Assembly (NCBI GenBank): GCA_946800325.1 | Contig: OX326956.1 | Span: 75,713,087 to 75,777,086 of the forward strand | Direction: 5' to 3' | From: Luzula sylvatica | Lineage: Eukaryota; Streptophyta; Magnoliopsida; Poales; Juncaceae | DNA: 64,000 nt | In this document: positions 1 through 11,160 of the stretch, piece by piece | Layout of the letters: the number at the start of each line of letters is the position of its first letter | How positions within the stretch are numbered: the stretch's first letter is position 1 | Notes under the pieces: generated by a model | Database searches by the model: none | What the model was told of the DNA's origin: nothing | The model's input: only the letters and a program-made list of their open reading frames with translations | Program-made: the position numbers and the translations under genes

Positions 1-3000
1 AAAATTAGTTTGTGGTTTTCTTCACAAAAAGAAAAATTAGTTTGTGGTTTCCTTCAACAAAAAAAAAATTAGTTTTTGGTTTTCTTCAAAAAAATGAAAA
101 TTCGTTTTCGGTTTTTCAAAAAAAAAGAAAATTAGTTTGTTGTTTTCTTCAAAAAAAAAAAAGTTTGTGATTTTCTTCAAAAAAAAAATTAGTTTGTGAT
201 TTTATTCCAAAATAGAAAATTAGTTTGTGGTTTTCTTCAAAACAAAAAAAAAAGTTTGAGGTTTTCTTCAAAAAAATAAAATTAGTTTGTGGTTTTCTCC
301 AAAAAAAGAAAATTAGTTTGTGGTTTTCATCAAAAAAAAGAAAATTAGTTTGTGGTTTTCTTCAAAAAAAAAAATTAGTATGTGGTTTTCTTCAAAAATG
401 ATAAATTAGTTTGTGGTTTTCTTCACAAAAAGAAAATTAGTTTGTGGTTTTCTTCAAAAAAAGAAAATTAGTTTGTGGTTTTCTTCAATAAAAGAAAAAT
501 TAGTTTGTGGTTTTCTTCAAAAAAAAAAAAATTAGTGTGTCGTTTTCATCAAAACAGAAAAAATAGTTTGTGGTTTTCTTGAAAAAAAGAATATTAGTAT
601 TTGGTTTTCTTCAAAATAAGGAAATAGTTTGTGGTTATCTTCAAATAAATAAAAAATTAGTTTGTGGTTTTCTTCAAAAAAAGAAAATTAGTTTGTGGTT
701 TTCTTCAAGAAAAGAAAATTAGTTTGTGGTTTTCTTAAAAAAAAAAATTAGTTTGTGGTTTTCTCCAAAAAAAAGAAAATTAGTTTGTGGTTTTCTTAAA
801 AAAAACGAAAATTAGTTTTCGGTTTTTTCAAAAAAAAAGAAAATTAGTTTGTGGTTTTCTTCAAAAAAAAAATATAGTTTGTGGTTTTCTTCAAAAAATG
901 AAAATTAGTTTGTGGTTTTCTTCAAAAAAAAAGAAAATTAGTTTGTGGTTTTCTTCAAAAAAGAAAAATTAGTTTGTGGTTTTCTTCACAAAAAGAAAAT
1001 TAGTTTGTGGTTTTCTTCAAAAAAAGAAAAATTAGTTTGTGATTTTCTTCAAAAAAAGAAAATTAGTTTGTAGTTTGTTTCAAAAAAAGAAAAATAGTTT
1101 GTGTATTTCTTCAAAAAAAGAAAAATTAGTTTGTGGTTTTCTTCAAAAAAAGAAAAATTACTTTGTGATTTTCTTCAAAAAAAGAAAATTAGTTTGTAGT
1201 TTGTTTCAAAAAAAGAAAAATAGTTTGTGGTTTTCTTCAAAAAAAGAAAATTTGTTTGTGGTTTTCTTCAAAAAAAGAAAATTAGTTTGTTGTTTTCTTC
1301 AAAAAAAGATAATTAGTGTGTGGTTTTCTTACAAAAAAAAATTAGTTTGTAGTTTTCATCAAAAAAAAGAAAATTAGTTTGTGGTTTTCTGCAAAAAAAA
1401 CGAAAATTAGATTTTTGGTTTTCTTCAAAAAAGAAAATTAGTTTGTGGTTTTCTTCCGAAAAAGAACAATTAGTTTGTGGTTTTCTTCAAAAAAAGAAAA
1501 AATTAGTTTGTTGTTTTCTTCAAAAAAAGAAAATTAGTTTGTGGTTTTCTTCAAAAAAAGAAAATTAGTTTGTGGTTTTCTTCAAAAAAAACGAAAATTA
1601 GATTTTGGTTTTTTTCAAAAAAAGAAAATTAGTTTGTGGTTTTCTTCAAAAAAAAGAACAATTAGTTTGAGGTTTTCATCAAAAAAAGAAAATTATTTTG
1701 TTGTTTTCTACAAAAAAAGAAAATTAGTTTGTGGTTTTCCTCCCAAAGATAAAATTTAGTTTGTGGTTTTCTTCAAAAAAAGAAAATTAGTTTGTGGTTT
1801 TCTTAAAAAAAATGAAAATTAGTTTGTGGTTTTCTTCACAAAAAGTAAATTAGTTTGTGATTTTCATCAAAAAAAAAATTAGTTTTTGGTTTTCTTAAAA
1901 ATAAAAAAATTTGATTTTGGTTTTCTTCAAAAATAGAAAATTAGCTTGTGGTTTTCTTCAAAAAAAAAAATTAGTCTGTGTTTTTCTTCAAAAAAAGAAA
2001 AATTAGTTTGTACTTTTCCCTTCAAAAAAAAGAAAATTAGTTTGTGGTTTTCTTCAAAATAAGAAAAATTAGTTTGTGGTTTTATTCACAAGAAGAAAAA
2101 TTAGTTTGTGGTTTTCTTCAAAAAAAGAAAAATTAGTTTGTGGTTTTCTTCAAAAAAAGAAAAATTAGTTTGTGATTTTCTTCAAAAAAGAAAAATTAGT
2201 TTGTGGTTTTCTTCAAAAAATGAAAGTTAGTTTGTGGTTTTCTTGACAAAAAGTAAATTAGTTTGTGATTTTCTTCAAAAAAAAAATTAGTTTGTGGTTT
2301 TCTTAAAAAAAAAGAAAATTAGTTTGTGGTTTTCTTCAAAAAAAACGAAAATTAGATTTTGGTTTTCTTCAAAAAACAAAATTAGTTTGTGGTTTTCTTA
2401 AAAAAAAGAAAAACTAATTTGTGGTTTTCTCTTCAAAAAAAGACAATTAGTTTGTGATTTTCTTCAAAAAAAAGAAAATTAGTTTGTGGTTTTCTTCACA
2501 AAAAGAAAAATTAGTTTGTGGTTTCCTTCAACAAAAAAAAAATTAGTTTTTGGTTTTCTTCAAAAAAACGAAAATTAGTTTTCGGTCTTTTCAAAAAAAA
2601 AGAAAATTAGTTTGTGGTTTTCTTCAAAAAAAAAAAAGTTTGTGATTTTCTTCAAAAAAAAATTAGTTTGTGATTTTATTCCAAAAAAGAAAATTAGTTT
2701 GTGGTTTTCTTCAAAACAAAAAAAAAGTTTGTGGTTTTCTTCAAAAAAATAAAATTAGTTTGTGGTTTTCTCCAAAAAAAGAAAATTAGTTTGTGCTTTT
2801 CATCAAAAAAATAAAATTAGTTTGTGGTTTTCTTCACAAAAAGAAAATTAGTTTGTGGTTTTCTTCAAAAAAAGAAAATTAGTTTGTGGTTTTCTTCAAT
2901 AAAAGAAAAATTAGTCTGTGGTTTTCTTCAAAAAAAAAAAAATTAGTTTGTGGTTTTCTGCAAAAAATACGAAAATTAGATTTTGGTTTTCTTCAAAAAA

Positions 3001-3800
3001 GAAAATTAGTTTGTGGTTTTCTTCCGAAAAAGAACAATTAGTTTGTGGTTTTCTTCAAAAAAAGAAAAAAATAGTTTGTTGTTTTCTTCAAAAAAAGAAA
3101 ATTAGTTTGTGGTTTTCTTCAATAAAAGAAAATTAGTTTGTGGTTTTCTTCAAAAAAAACGAAAATTAGATTTTGGTTTTCTTTAAAAAAAGAAAATTAG
3201 TTTGTGGTTTTCTTCAAAAAAAAGAACAATTAGTTTGAGGTTTTCTTCAAAAAAAGAAAATTATTTTGTTGTTTTCTACAAAAAAAGAAAAATTAGTTTG
3301 TGGTTTTCCTCCAAAAGATAAAATTTAGTTTGTGGTTTTCTTCAAAAAAAGAAAATTAGTTGTGGTTTTCTTCAAAAAATGAAAATTAGTTTGTGGTTTT
3401 CTTCACAAAAAGTATATTAGTTTGTGATTTTCATCAAAAAAAAATTAGTTTGTGGTTTTCTTAAAAAAAAAGAAAATTAGTTTGTGGTTTTCTTCAAAAA
3501 AAAAACGAAAATTAGATGTTTTCTTCAAAAAACAAAATTAGTTTGTGGTTTTCTTCAAAAAAAGAAAAATTAGTTTGTGGTTTTCTTCAAAAAAGAAAAA
3601 TTAGTTTGTGGTTTTCTTCACAAAAAGAAAATTAGTTTGTGGTTTTCTCCAAAAAAAAAAAATTTGTTTGTGGTTTTCATCAAAAAAAGAAAAAATTGTT
3701 TCTGGTTTTCTTCAAAAAAAGAAAATTAGTTTGTGGTTTTCTATCAAAATGAAAAATTAGTTTGTGGTTTTCTACACAAAAAGAAAATTTGTTTGTGGTT
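1..3800 (+). repeat. Diverged satellite segment with two imperfect internal copies
   Basis: This part has more point changes and more irregular monomers than the right half of the window. Bases 1-~530 resemble 2475-~2930: the rare TTTCCTTCAACAA variant is at about 48 and again at about 2522 (offset 2474), and the second copy lacks about two monomers that the first has near 367-413. A second pair is ~1375-1890 and ~2945-3440, marked by CTGCAAAAAA with ACGAAAATTAGATTTT, by TTCCGAAAAAGAACAATTAG, and by CCTCC followed by an AAAGATAAAATTTAG-type end. Near 1040-1250, two copies of a GTAGTTTGTTTC monomer lie about four monomers apart. No gene is seen. The lower regularity suggests an older or less homogenised part of the array, which is inference. 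Confidence 0.75.
806..821. repeat. Hairpin variant monomer, CGAAAA-TTAG-TTTTCG (first of 15)
   Basis: A 6-bp perfect stem with a TTAG loop, flanked by A-runs on the left and T6 on the right. The same 16-bp element starts at 806, 2569, 5270, 9289, 13338, 20520, 24024, 27246, 34671, 36599, 40005, 43407, 47535, 57106 and 63631. It arises where the usual TTTGTGG module is TTTTCGG and the preceding A-run ends in ACG. Broken forms occur at ~7,649 (TTTTTGG), ~17,864 (TTGTCGG), and ~49,878, ~51,968 and ~61,540 (loop changed to TTAA). Confidence 0.85.
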
Positions 3801-3839
3801 TTCTTCAAAAAAAGAAAATTAGTTTGTGGTTTTCTTCAA

Positions 3840-5846
3840 AAAAAGAAAAATTAGTTTGTGCTTTTCTTCAAAAAAGAAAAATTAGTTTGTGGTTTTCTTC
3901 ACAAAGAGAAAATTAGTTTGTGGTTTTCTCCAAAAAAGAAAATTAGTTTGTGGTTTTCATCAAAAAAAAAACATTGTTTGTGGTTTTCTTCAAAAAAATA
4001 AAATTAGTTTATGGTTTTCTCCAAAAAAATAAAATTAGTTTGTTGTTTTCATCAAAAAAAGAAAATTAGTTTGTGGTTTTCTTCAAAAAAAGAAAATTAG
4101 TTTGTGGTTTTCTATAAAAAAGAAAAATTAGTTTGTGGTTTTCTACACAAAAAGAAAATTTGTTTCTGGTTTTCTTCAAAAAAAGAAAATTAGTTTGTGG
4201 TTTTCTTCAAAAAAAAAAAAATTAGTTTGTGCTTTTCTTCAAAAAAGAAAAATTAGTTTGTGGTTTTCTTCACAAAGAGAAAATTAGTTTGTGGTTTTCT
4301 CCAAAAAAAGAAAATTAGTTTGTGGTTTTCATCAAAAAAAAAATTGTTTGTGCTTTTCTTCAAAAAAATAAAATTAGTTTATGGTTTTCTCCAAAAAAAT
4401 AAAATTAGTTTGTGGTTTTCATCAAAAAAAGAAAATTAGTTTGTGGTTTTCTATAAAAAAGAAAAATTAGTTTGTGGTTTTCTACACAAAAAGAAAATTT
4501 TTTTGTGGTTTTCTTCAAAAAAAATATTAGTTTGTGATTTTCTTCAAAAAAAGAAAATTAGTTTGTAGTTTGTTTCAAAAAAAGAAAAATAGTTTTTGGT
4601 TTTCTTCAAAAAAAGAAAATTAGTTTGTGGTTTTCTATAAAAAAGAAAAATTAGTTTGTGATTTTCTACACAAAAAGAAAATTTGTTTGTGGTTTTCTTC
4701 AAAAAAAAAAAATTAGTTTGTGATTTTCTTCAAAAAAAGAAAATTAGTTTGTAGTTTGTTTCAAAAAAAGAAAAATAGTTTTTGGTTTTCTTCAAAAAAA
4801 GAAAATTAGTTTGTGGTTTTCTTCAAAAAAAGAAAATTAGTTTGTGGTTTTATTCAAAAAAAGAAAATTAGTTTGTGGTTTTCTTTTAAAAAAGAGAATT
4901 AGTTTGTCTATTTCATCAAAAAAAGAAATACTAGTTAGTGGTTTTCTTCAAAGAAAGAAAATTAGTTTGTGGTTTTCTTCAAAAAAAGAAAATTAGTTTG
5001 TGGTTTTCTTCAAAGAAAGAAAATTAGTTGTGGTTTTCTTCAATAAAAAAAAAATTAGTTTGTGGTTTTCTTCAAAAAAAGAAAAATTAGTTTGTGGTTT
5101 TCTTCAAAAAAATAAAAAATTAGTTTGTGGTTTTCTTCAAAAAAAGAAAATTAGTTTATGGTTTTCTTCAAGAAAAGAAAATTAGTTTGTGGTTTTCTTC
5201 AAAAAAAAAATTTAGTTTGTGGTTTTCTTCAAAAAAAAGAAAATTAGTTCGTGGTTTTCTTCAAAAAAACGAAAATTAGTTTTCGGTTTTTTCAAAAAAA
5301 AAGAAAATTAGTTTGTGGTTTTCTTCAAAAAAAAAAAAAGTTTTTGATTTTCTTCAAAAAAAAATATTATTTTGCGGTTTTATTCAAAAAAAGAAAATTA
5401 GTTTGTGGTTTTCTTCAAAACAAAAAAAAAAGTTTGTGGTTTTCTTCAAAAATATAAAATTAGTTTGTGGTTTTCTCCAAAAACAAAAATTAGTTTGTTG
5501 TTTTCATCAAAATACGAAAATTAGTTTGTGGTTTTCTTCAAAAAAAAAAATTAGTATGTGGTTTTCTTCAAAAATGATAAATTAGTTTGTGGTTTTCTTC
5601 ACAAAAAGAAAATTAGTTTGTGGTTTTCTTCAAAAAAAGAAAATTAGTTTGTGGTTTTCTTCAAAAAAAGAATAATTAGTTTGTGATTTTCTTCAAAAAA
5701 AAAATTAGTTTGTAGTTTGTTTCAAAAAAAGAAAATTATTTTGTGGTTTTCTTCAAAAAAACAAAATTAGTTTGTGGTTTTCTTCAAAAATATAAAATTA
5801 GTTGGTTTTCTTCAAAAAAAGAAAATTAGTTTGTGGTTTTCTTCAA
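3840..5846 (+). repeat. ~2.01-kb higher-order unit, copy 1
   Basis: This block has a fixed order of variant monomers: GTGCTTTTC (C at 3861), CACAAAGAG, CTCC, ACATTG, two CTCCAAAAAAATAAAA monomers, CTATAAAAAAG, CTACACAAAAAG, GTAGTTTGTTTC, TCTATTTC and TACTAGTTAG (ACTAGT at 4930), then the CGAAAA hairpin monomer at 5270. The same order recurs with the GTGC marker at 5868, 7882 and 9887, that is at spacings of 2007, 2014 and 2005 bp. Copies 1 and 3 match almost base for base at an offset of about 4020, better than either matches copy 2. Confidence 0.8.
3850..4520 (+). repeat. Pair of ~371-bp (12-monomer) units
   Basis: The monomer series beginning at GTGCTTTTC occurs twice, with the marker C at 3861 and 4232 (spacing 371, equal to 12 monomers). 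The second copy is shorter: it lacks the ordinary monomer before CTATAAAAAAG. The same pair occurs elsewhere with spacing 370 or 371 (5868/6239, 7882/8252, 11369/11739, 29626/29997, 32296/32666, 43826/44196), so this 12-mer doublet was amplified as part of larger blocks. Confidence 0.8.
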
Positions 5847-7860
5847 AAAAAGAAAAATTAGTTTGTGCTTTTCTTCAAAAAAGAAAAATTAGTTTGTGGT
5901 TTTCTTCACAAAGAGAAAATTAGTTTGTGGTTTTCTCCAAAAAAGAAAATTAGTTTGTGGTTTTCATCAAAAAAAAAACATTGTTTGTGGTTTTCTTCAA
6001 AAAAATAAAATTAGTTTATGGTTTTCTCCAAAAAAATAAAATTAGTTTGTTGTTTTCATCAAAAAAAGAAAATTAGTTTGTGGTTTTCTTCAAAAAAAGA
6101 AAATTAGTTTGTGGTTTTCTATAAAAAAGAAAAATTAGTTTGTGGTTTTCTACACAAAAAGAAAATTTGTTTCTGGTTTTCTTCAAAAAAAGAAAATTAG
6201 TTTGTGGTTTTCTTCAAAAAAAAAAAAATTAGTTTGTGCTCTTCTTCAAAAAAGAAAAATTAGTTTGTGGTTTTCTTCACAAAGAGAAAATTAGTTTGTG
6301 GTTTTCTCCAAAAAAAGAAAATTAGTTTGTGGTTTTCATCAAAAAAAAAATTGTTTGTGCTTTTCTTCAAAAAAATAAAATTAGTTTATGGTTTTCTCCA
6401 AAAAAATAAAATTAGTTTGTGGTTTTCATCAAAAAAAGAAAATTAGTTTGTGGTTTTCTATAAAAAAGAAAAATTAGTTTGTGGTTTTCTACACAAAAAG
6501 AAAATTTTTTTGTGGTTTTCTTCAAAAAAAATATTAGTTTGTGATTTTCTTCAAAAAAAGAAAATTAGTTTGTAGTTTGTTTCAAAAAAAGAAAAATAGT
6601 TTTTGGTTTTCTTCAAAAAAAGAAAATTAGTTTGTGGTTTTCTATAAAAAAGAAAAATTAGTTTGTGATTTTCTACACAAAAAGAAAATTTGTTTGTGGT
6701 TTTCTTCAAAAAAAAAAAATTAGTTTGTGATTTTCTTCAAAAAAAGAAAATTAGTTTGTAGTTTGTTTCAAAAAAAGAAAAATAGTTTTTGGTTTTCTTC
6801 AAAAAAAGAAAATTAGTTTGTGGTTTTCTTCAAAAAAAGAAAATTAGTTTGTGGTTTTATTCAAAAAAAGAAAATTAGTTTGTGGTTTTCTTTTAAAAAA
6901 GAGAATTAGTTTGTCTATTTCTTCAAAAAAAGAAATACTAGTTAGTGGTTTTCTTCAAAGAAAGAAAATTAGTTTGTGGTTTTTCTTCAATAAAAAAAAA
7001 ATTAGTTTGTGGTTTTCTTCAAAAAAAAGAAAAATTAGTTTGTTGTTTTCTTCAGAAAAAGAAAAAATAGTTTGTGGTTTTCTTCAAAAAATGAAGATCA
7101 GTTTGTGGTTTTCTTCAAGTAAAGAAAATTAGTTTGTGGTTTTCTTCAAAAAAATTAATTTGTTCGCGGTTTTCTTCAAAAAAAAGAAAATTAGTTTGTG
7201 ATTTTCTTGAAAAAAAAAATTAGTTTGTGGTTTTCATCAAAAACCGAAAAATAGTTTGTGGTTTTCTTCAAAACAAGAAAATTAGGTTGTGGTTTTCATC
7301 AAAAAAAGTAAATTGGTTTGTGGTTTTCATCAAATAAAGAAAATTAGTTTGTGGTTTTCTTCAAGAAAAGAAAATTAGTTTGTGGTTTTCTTCAAAGAAA
7401 GAAAATTAGTTGTGGTTTTCTTCAATAAAAAAAAAATTAGTTTGTGGTTTTCTTCGAAAAAAGATAAATTAGTTTGTGGTTTTCTTCAAAAAAATAAAAA
7501 ATTAGTTTGTGGTTTTCTTCAAAAAAAGAAAATTAGTTTATGGTTTTCTTCAAGAAAAGAAAATTAGTTTGTGGTTTTGTTCAAAAAAAAATTTTAGTTC
7601 GTGGTTTTCTTCAAAAAAAAGAAAATTAGTTCGTGGTTTTCTTCAAAAAAACGAAAATTAGTTTTTGGTTTTTTCAAACAAAAATAAAATTAGTTTGTGG
7701 TTTTCTTCAAAAAAAAAATTAGTTTGTAGTTTGTTTCAAAAAAAGAAAATTATTTTGTGGTTTTCTTCAAAAAAACAAAATTAGTTTGTGGTTTTCTTCA
7801 AAAATATAAAATTAGTTGGTTTTCTTAAAAAAAAGAAAATTAGTTTGTGGTTTTCTTCAA
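5847..7860 (+). repeat. ~2.01-kb higher-order unit, copy 2 (mosaic)
   Basis: The first part (~5820-6950) follows copy 1 at an offset of 2007, with ACTAGT at 6937 against 4930. After about 6960 it leaves that register and follows 17.17-17.87 kb instead, at an offset of about 10,210. Shared rare marks are TTCAGAAAAAG (G at 7055 and 17264), ATTAATTTGTT with a GCGG change, and AAAACCGAAA. It rejoins the family near 7.7 kb. This looks like a recombinant unit produced by unequal exchange or gene conversion, an inference from the switch in matching partner. Confidence 0.7.
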
Positions 7861-9865
7861 AAAAAGAAAAATTAGTTTGTGCTTTTCTTCAAAAAAGAAA
7901 AATTAGTTTGTGGTTTTCTTCACAAAGAGAAAATTAGTTTGTGGTTTTCTCCAAAAAAGAAAATTAGTTTGTGGTTTTCATCAAAAAAAAACATTGTTTG
8001 TGGTTTTCTTCAAAAAAATAAAATTAGTTTATGGTTTTCTCCAAAAAAATAAAATTAGTTTGTTGTTTTCATCAAAAAAAGAAAATTAGTTTGTGGTTTT
8101 CTTCAAAAAAAGAAAATTAGTTTGTGGTTTTCTATAAAAAAGAAAAATTAGTTTGTGGTTTTCTACACAAAAAGAAAATTTGTTTCTGGTTTTCTTCAAA
8201 AAAAGAAAATTAGTTTGTGGTTTTCTTCAAAAAAAAAAAAATTAGTTTGTGCTTTTCTTCAAAAAAGAAAAATTAGTTTGTGGTTTTCTTCACAAAGAGA
8301 AAATTAGTTTGTGGTTTTCTCCAAAAAAAGAAAATTAGTTTGTGGTTTTCATCAAAAAAAAAATTGTTTGTGCTTTTCTTCAAAAAAATAAAATTAGTTT
8401 ATGGTTTTCTCCAAAAAAATAAAATTAGTTTGTGGTTTTCATCAAAAAAAGAAAATTAGTTTGTGGTTTTCTATAAAAAAGAAAAATTAGTTTGTGGTTT
8501 TCTACACAAAAAGAAAATTTTTTTGTGGTTTTCTTCAAAAAAAATATTAGTTTGTGATTTTCTTCAAAAAAAGAAAATTAGTTTGTAGTTTGTTTCAAAA
8601 AAAGAAAAATAGTTTTTGGTTTTCTTCAAAAAAAGAAAATTAGTTTGTGGTTTTCTATAAAAAAGAAAAATTAGTTTGTGATTTTCTACACAAAAAGAAA
8701 ATTTGTTTGTGGTTTTCTTCAAAAAAAAAAATTAGTTTGTGATTTTCTTCAAAAAAAGAAAATTAGTTTGTAGTTTGTTTCAAAAAAAGAAAAATAGTTT
8801 TTGGTTTTCTTCAAAAAAAGAAAATTAGTTTGTGGTTTTCTTCAAAAAAAGAAAATTAGTTTGTGGTTTTATTCAAAAAAAGAAAATTAGTTTGTGGTTT
8901 TCTTTTAAAAAAGAGAATTAGTTTGTCTATTTCATCAAAAAAAGAAATACTAGTTAGTGGTTTTCTTCAAAGAAAGAAAATTAGTTTGTGGTTTTCTTCA
9001 AAAAAAGAAAATTAGTTTGTGGTTTTCTTCAAAGAAAGAAAATTAGTTGTGGTTTTCTTCAATAAAAAAAAAATTAGTTTGTGGTTTTCTTCAAAAAAAG
9101 AAAAATTAGTTTGTGGTTTTCTTCAAAAAAATAAAAAATTTGTTTGTGGTTTTCTTCAAAAAAAGAAAATTAGTTTATGGTTTTCTTCAAGAAAAGAAAA
9201 TTAGTTTGTGGTTTTCTTCAAAAAAAAAATTTAGTTTGTGGTTTTCTTCAAAAAAAAGAAAATTAGTTCGTGGTTTTCTTCAAAAAAACGAAAATTAGTT
9301 TTCGGTTTTTTCAAAAAAAAAGAAAATTAGTTTGTGGTTTTCTTCAAAAAAAAAAAAAGTTTGTGATTTTCTTCAAAAAAAAATATTATTTTGCGGTTTT
9401 ATTCAAAAAAAGAAAATTAGTTTGTGGTTTTCTTCAAAACAAAAAAAAAAGTTTGTGGTTTTCTTCAAAAATATAAAATTAGTTTGTGGTTTTCTCCAAA
9501 AAAAAAAATTAGTTTGTTGTTTTCATCAAAAAAAGAAAATTAGTTTGTGCTTTTCTTCAAAAAAAAAAATTAGTATGTGGTTTTCTTCAAAAATGATAAA
9601 TTAGTTTGTGGTTTTCTTCACAAAAAGAAAATTAGTTTGTGATTTTCTTCAAAAAAAGAAAATTAGTTTGTGGTTTTCTTCAAAAAAAGAATAATTAGTT
9701 TGTGATTTTCTTCAAAAAAAAAATTAGTTTGTAGTTTGTTTCAAAAAAAGAAAATTATTTTGTGGTTTTCTTCAAAAAAACAAAATTAGTTTGTGGTTTT
9801 CTTCAAAAATATAAAATTAGTTGGTTTTCTTCAAAAAAAGAAAATTAGTTTGTGGTTTTCTTCAA
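7861..9865 (+). repeat. ~2.01-kb higher-order unit, copy 3
   Basis: This copy is nearly the same as copy 1 at an offset of 4019-4021: GTGC marker 7882 against 3861, ACTAGT 8949 against 4930, hairpin monomer 9289 against 5270. It also carries the ~371-bp doublet (7882/8252). Single-base differences are few, for example AAAACATTG run length near 7990 and a GATTTTC change near 9641. A fourth, truncated repeat begins at about 9866 and departs after the CTACACAAAAAG monomer near 10,190. Confidence 0.78.
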
Positions 9866-11160
9866 AAAAAGAAAAATTAGTTTGTGCTTTTCTTCAAAAA
9901 AGAAAAATTAGTTTGTGGTTTTCTTCACAAAGAGAAAATTAGTTTGTGGTTTTCTCCAAAAAAGAAAATTAGTTTGTGGTTTTCATCAAAAAAAAAACGT
10001 TGTTTGTGGTTTTCTTCAAAAAAATAAAATTAGTTTATGGTTTTCTCCAAAAAAATAAAATTAGTTTGTCGTTTTCATCAAAAAAAGAAAATTAGTTTGT
10101 GGTTTTCTTCAAAAAAAGAAAATTAGTTTGTGGTTTTCTATAAAAAAGAAAAATTAGTTTGTGGTTTTCTACACAAAAAGAAAATTTGTTTGTGGTTTTC
10201 TTCAAAAAAAAAAAATTAGTTTGTGATTTTCTTCAAAAAATGAAAATTAGTTTGTAGTTTGTTTCAAAAAAAAGAAAAATAGATTTTGGTTTTCTTCAAA
10301 AAAAGAAAATTAGTTTGTGGTTTTCTTCAAAAAAATAAAAATTAGTTCGTGGTTTTATTCAAAAAAAGAAAATTAGTTTGTGGTTTTCTTTAAAAAAAGA
10401 GAATTAGTTTGTCTATTTCTTCAAAAAAAGAAATACTAGTTAGTGGTTTTCTTCAAAGAAAGAAAATTAGTTTGTGGTTTTCTTCAATAAAAAATATTAG
10501 TTTGTTGTTTTCTTCAATAAAAGAAAAATTAGTTTGTGCTTTTCTTCAAAAAAAGATAAAATAGTTTGTGGTTTTCTGCAAAAAATGAAAATTAGTTTGT
10601 GGTTTTCTTCAAGAAAAGAAAATTAGTTTGTGGTTTTCTTCAAAAAAATTAATTAGTTTGTGGTTTTCTTCAAAAAAAAGAAAATTAGTTTGTGATTTTC
10701 TTGAAAAAAAGAATTAGTTTGTGGTTTTCATCAAAAACCGAAAAATAGTTTGTGGTTTTCTTCAAAAAAAGAATATTAGTATTTGGTTTTCTTCAAAATG
10801 ATGAAATTAGTTTGTGTTTTTCTTCAAAAAAAGAAAATTAGTTTATCGTTTTCTTCAAAAAACAGAAAATTAGTTTGTGATTTTTTCAAAAAAACTAAAA
10901 TTAGTTTGTGATTTTCTTCAAAAAAAAGAATTAGTGTGTGGTTTTCATCAAAACAGAAAAATAGTTTGTGGTTTTCTTGAAAAAAAGAATATTAGTATTT
11001 GGTTTTCTTCAAAATAAGGAAATAGTTTGTGGTTTTCTTCAAAAAAATAAAAAATTAGTTTGTGGTTTTCTTCAAAAAAATAAAATTAGTTTGTGGTTTT
11101 CTTCAAGAAAAGAAAATTAGTTTGTGGTTTTCTTCAAAAAAAAAATTAGTTTGTGATTTT
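9866..11160 (+). repeat. Truncated fourth 2-kb copy and linker monomers
   Basis: The block starts like the 2.01-kb unit (GTGC marker at 9887) but has only one 12-mer. It then passes to TACTAGTTAG (ACTAGT at 10,435), ATTAATTAG, AAAACCGAAAAATAG (about 10,738), TTAGTATTTGG and AAATAAGGAAATAG monomers. That tail closely resembles 12.28-12.9 kb, about 1850 bp downstream (ACTAGT 12,285). No gene or foreign sequence is present. Confidence 0.7.

Noticed and set aside
806..830. Rho-independent terminator (hairpin followed by T6)
   Set aside because: The stem is short and A/T-rich, it is a repeated satellite variant, no transcription unit precedes it, and the setting is most likely eukaryotic.
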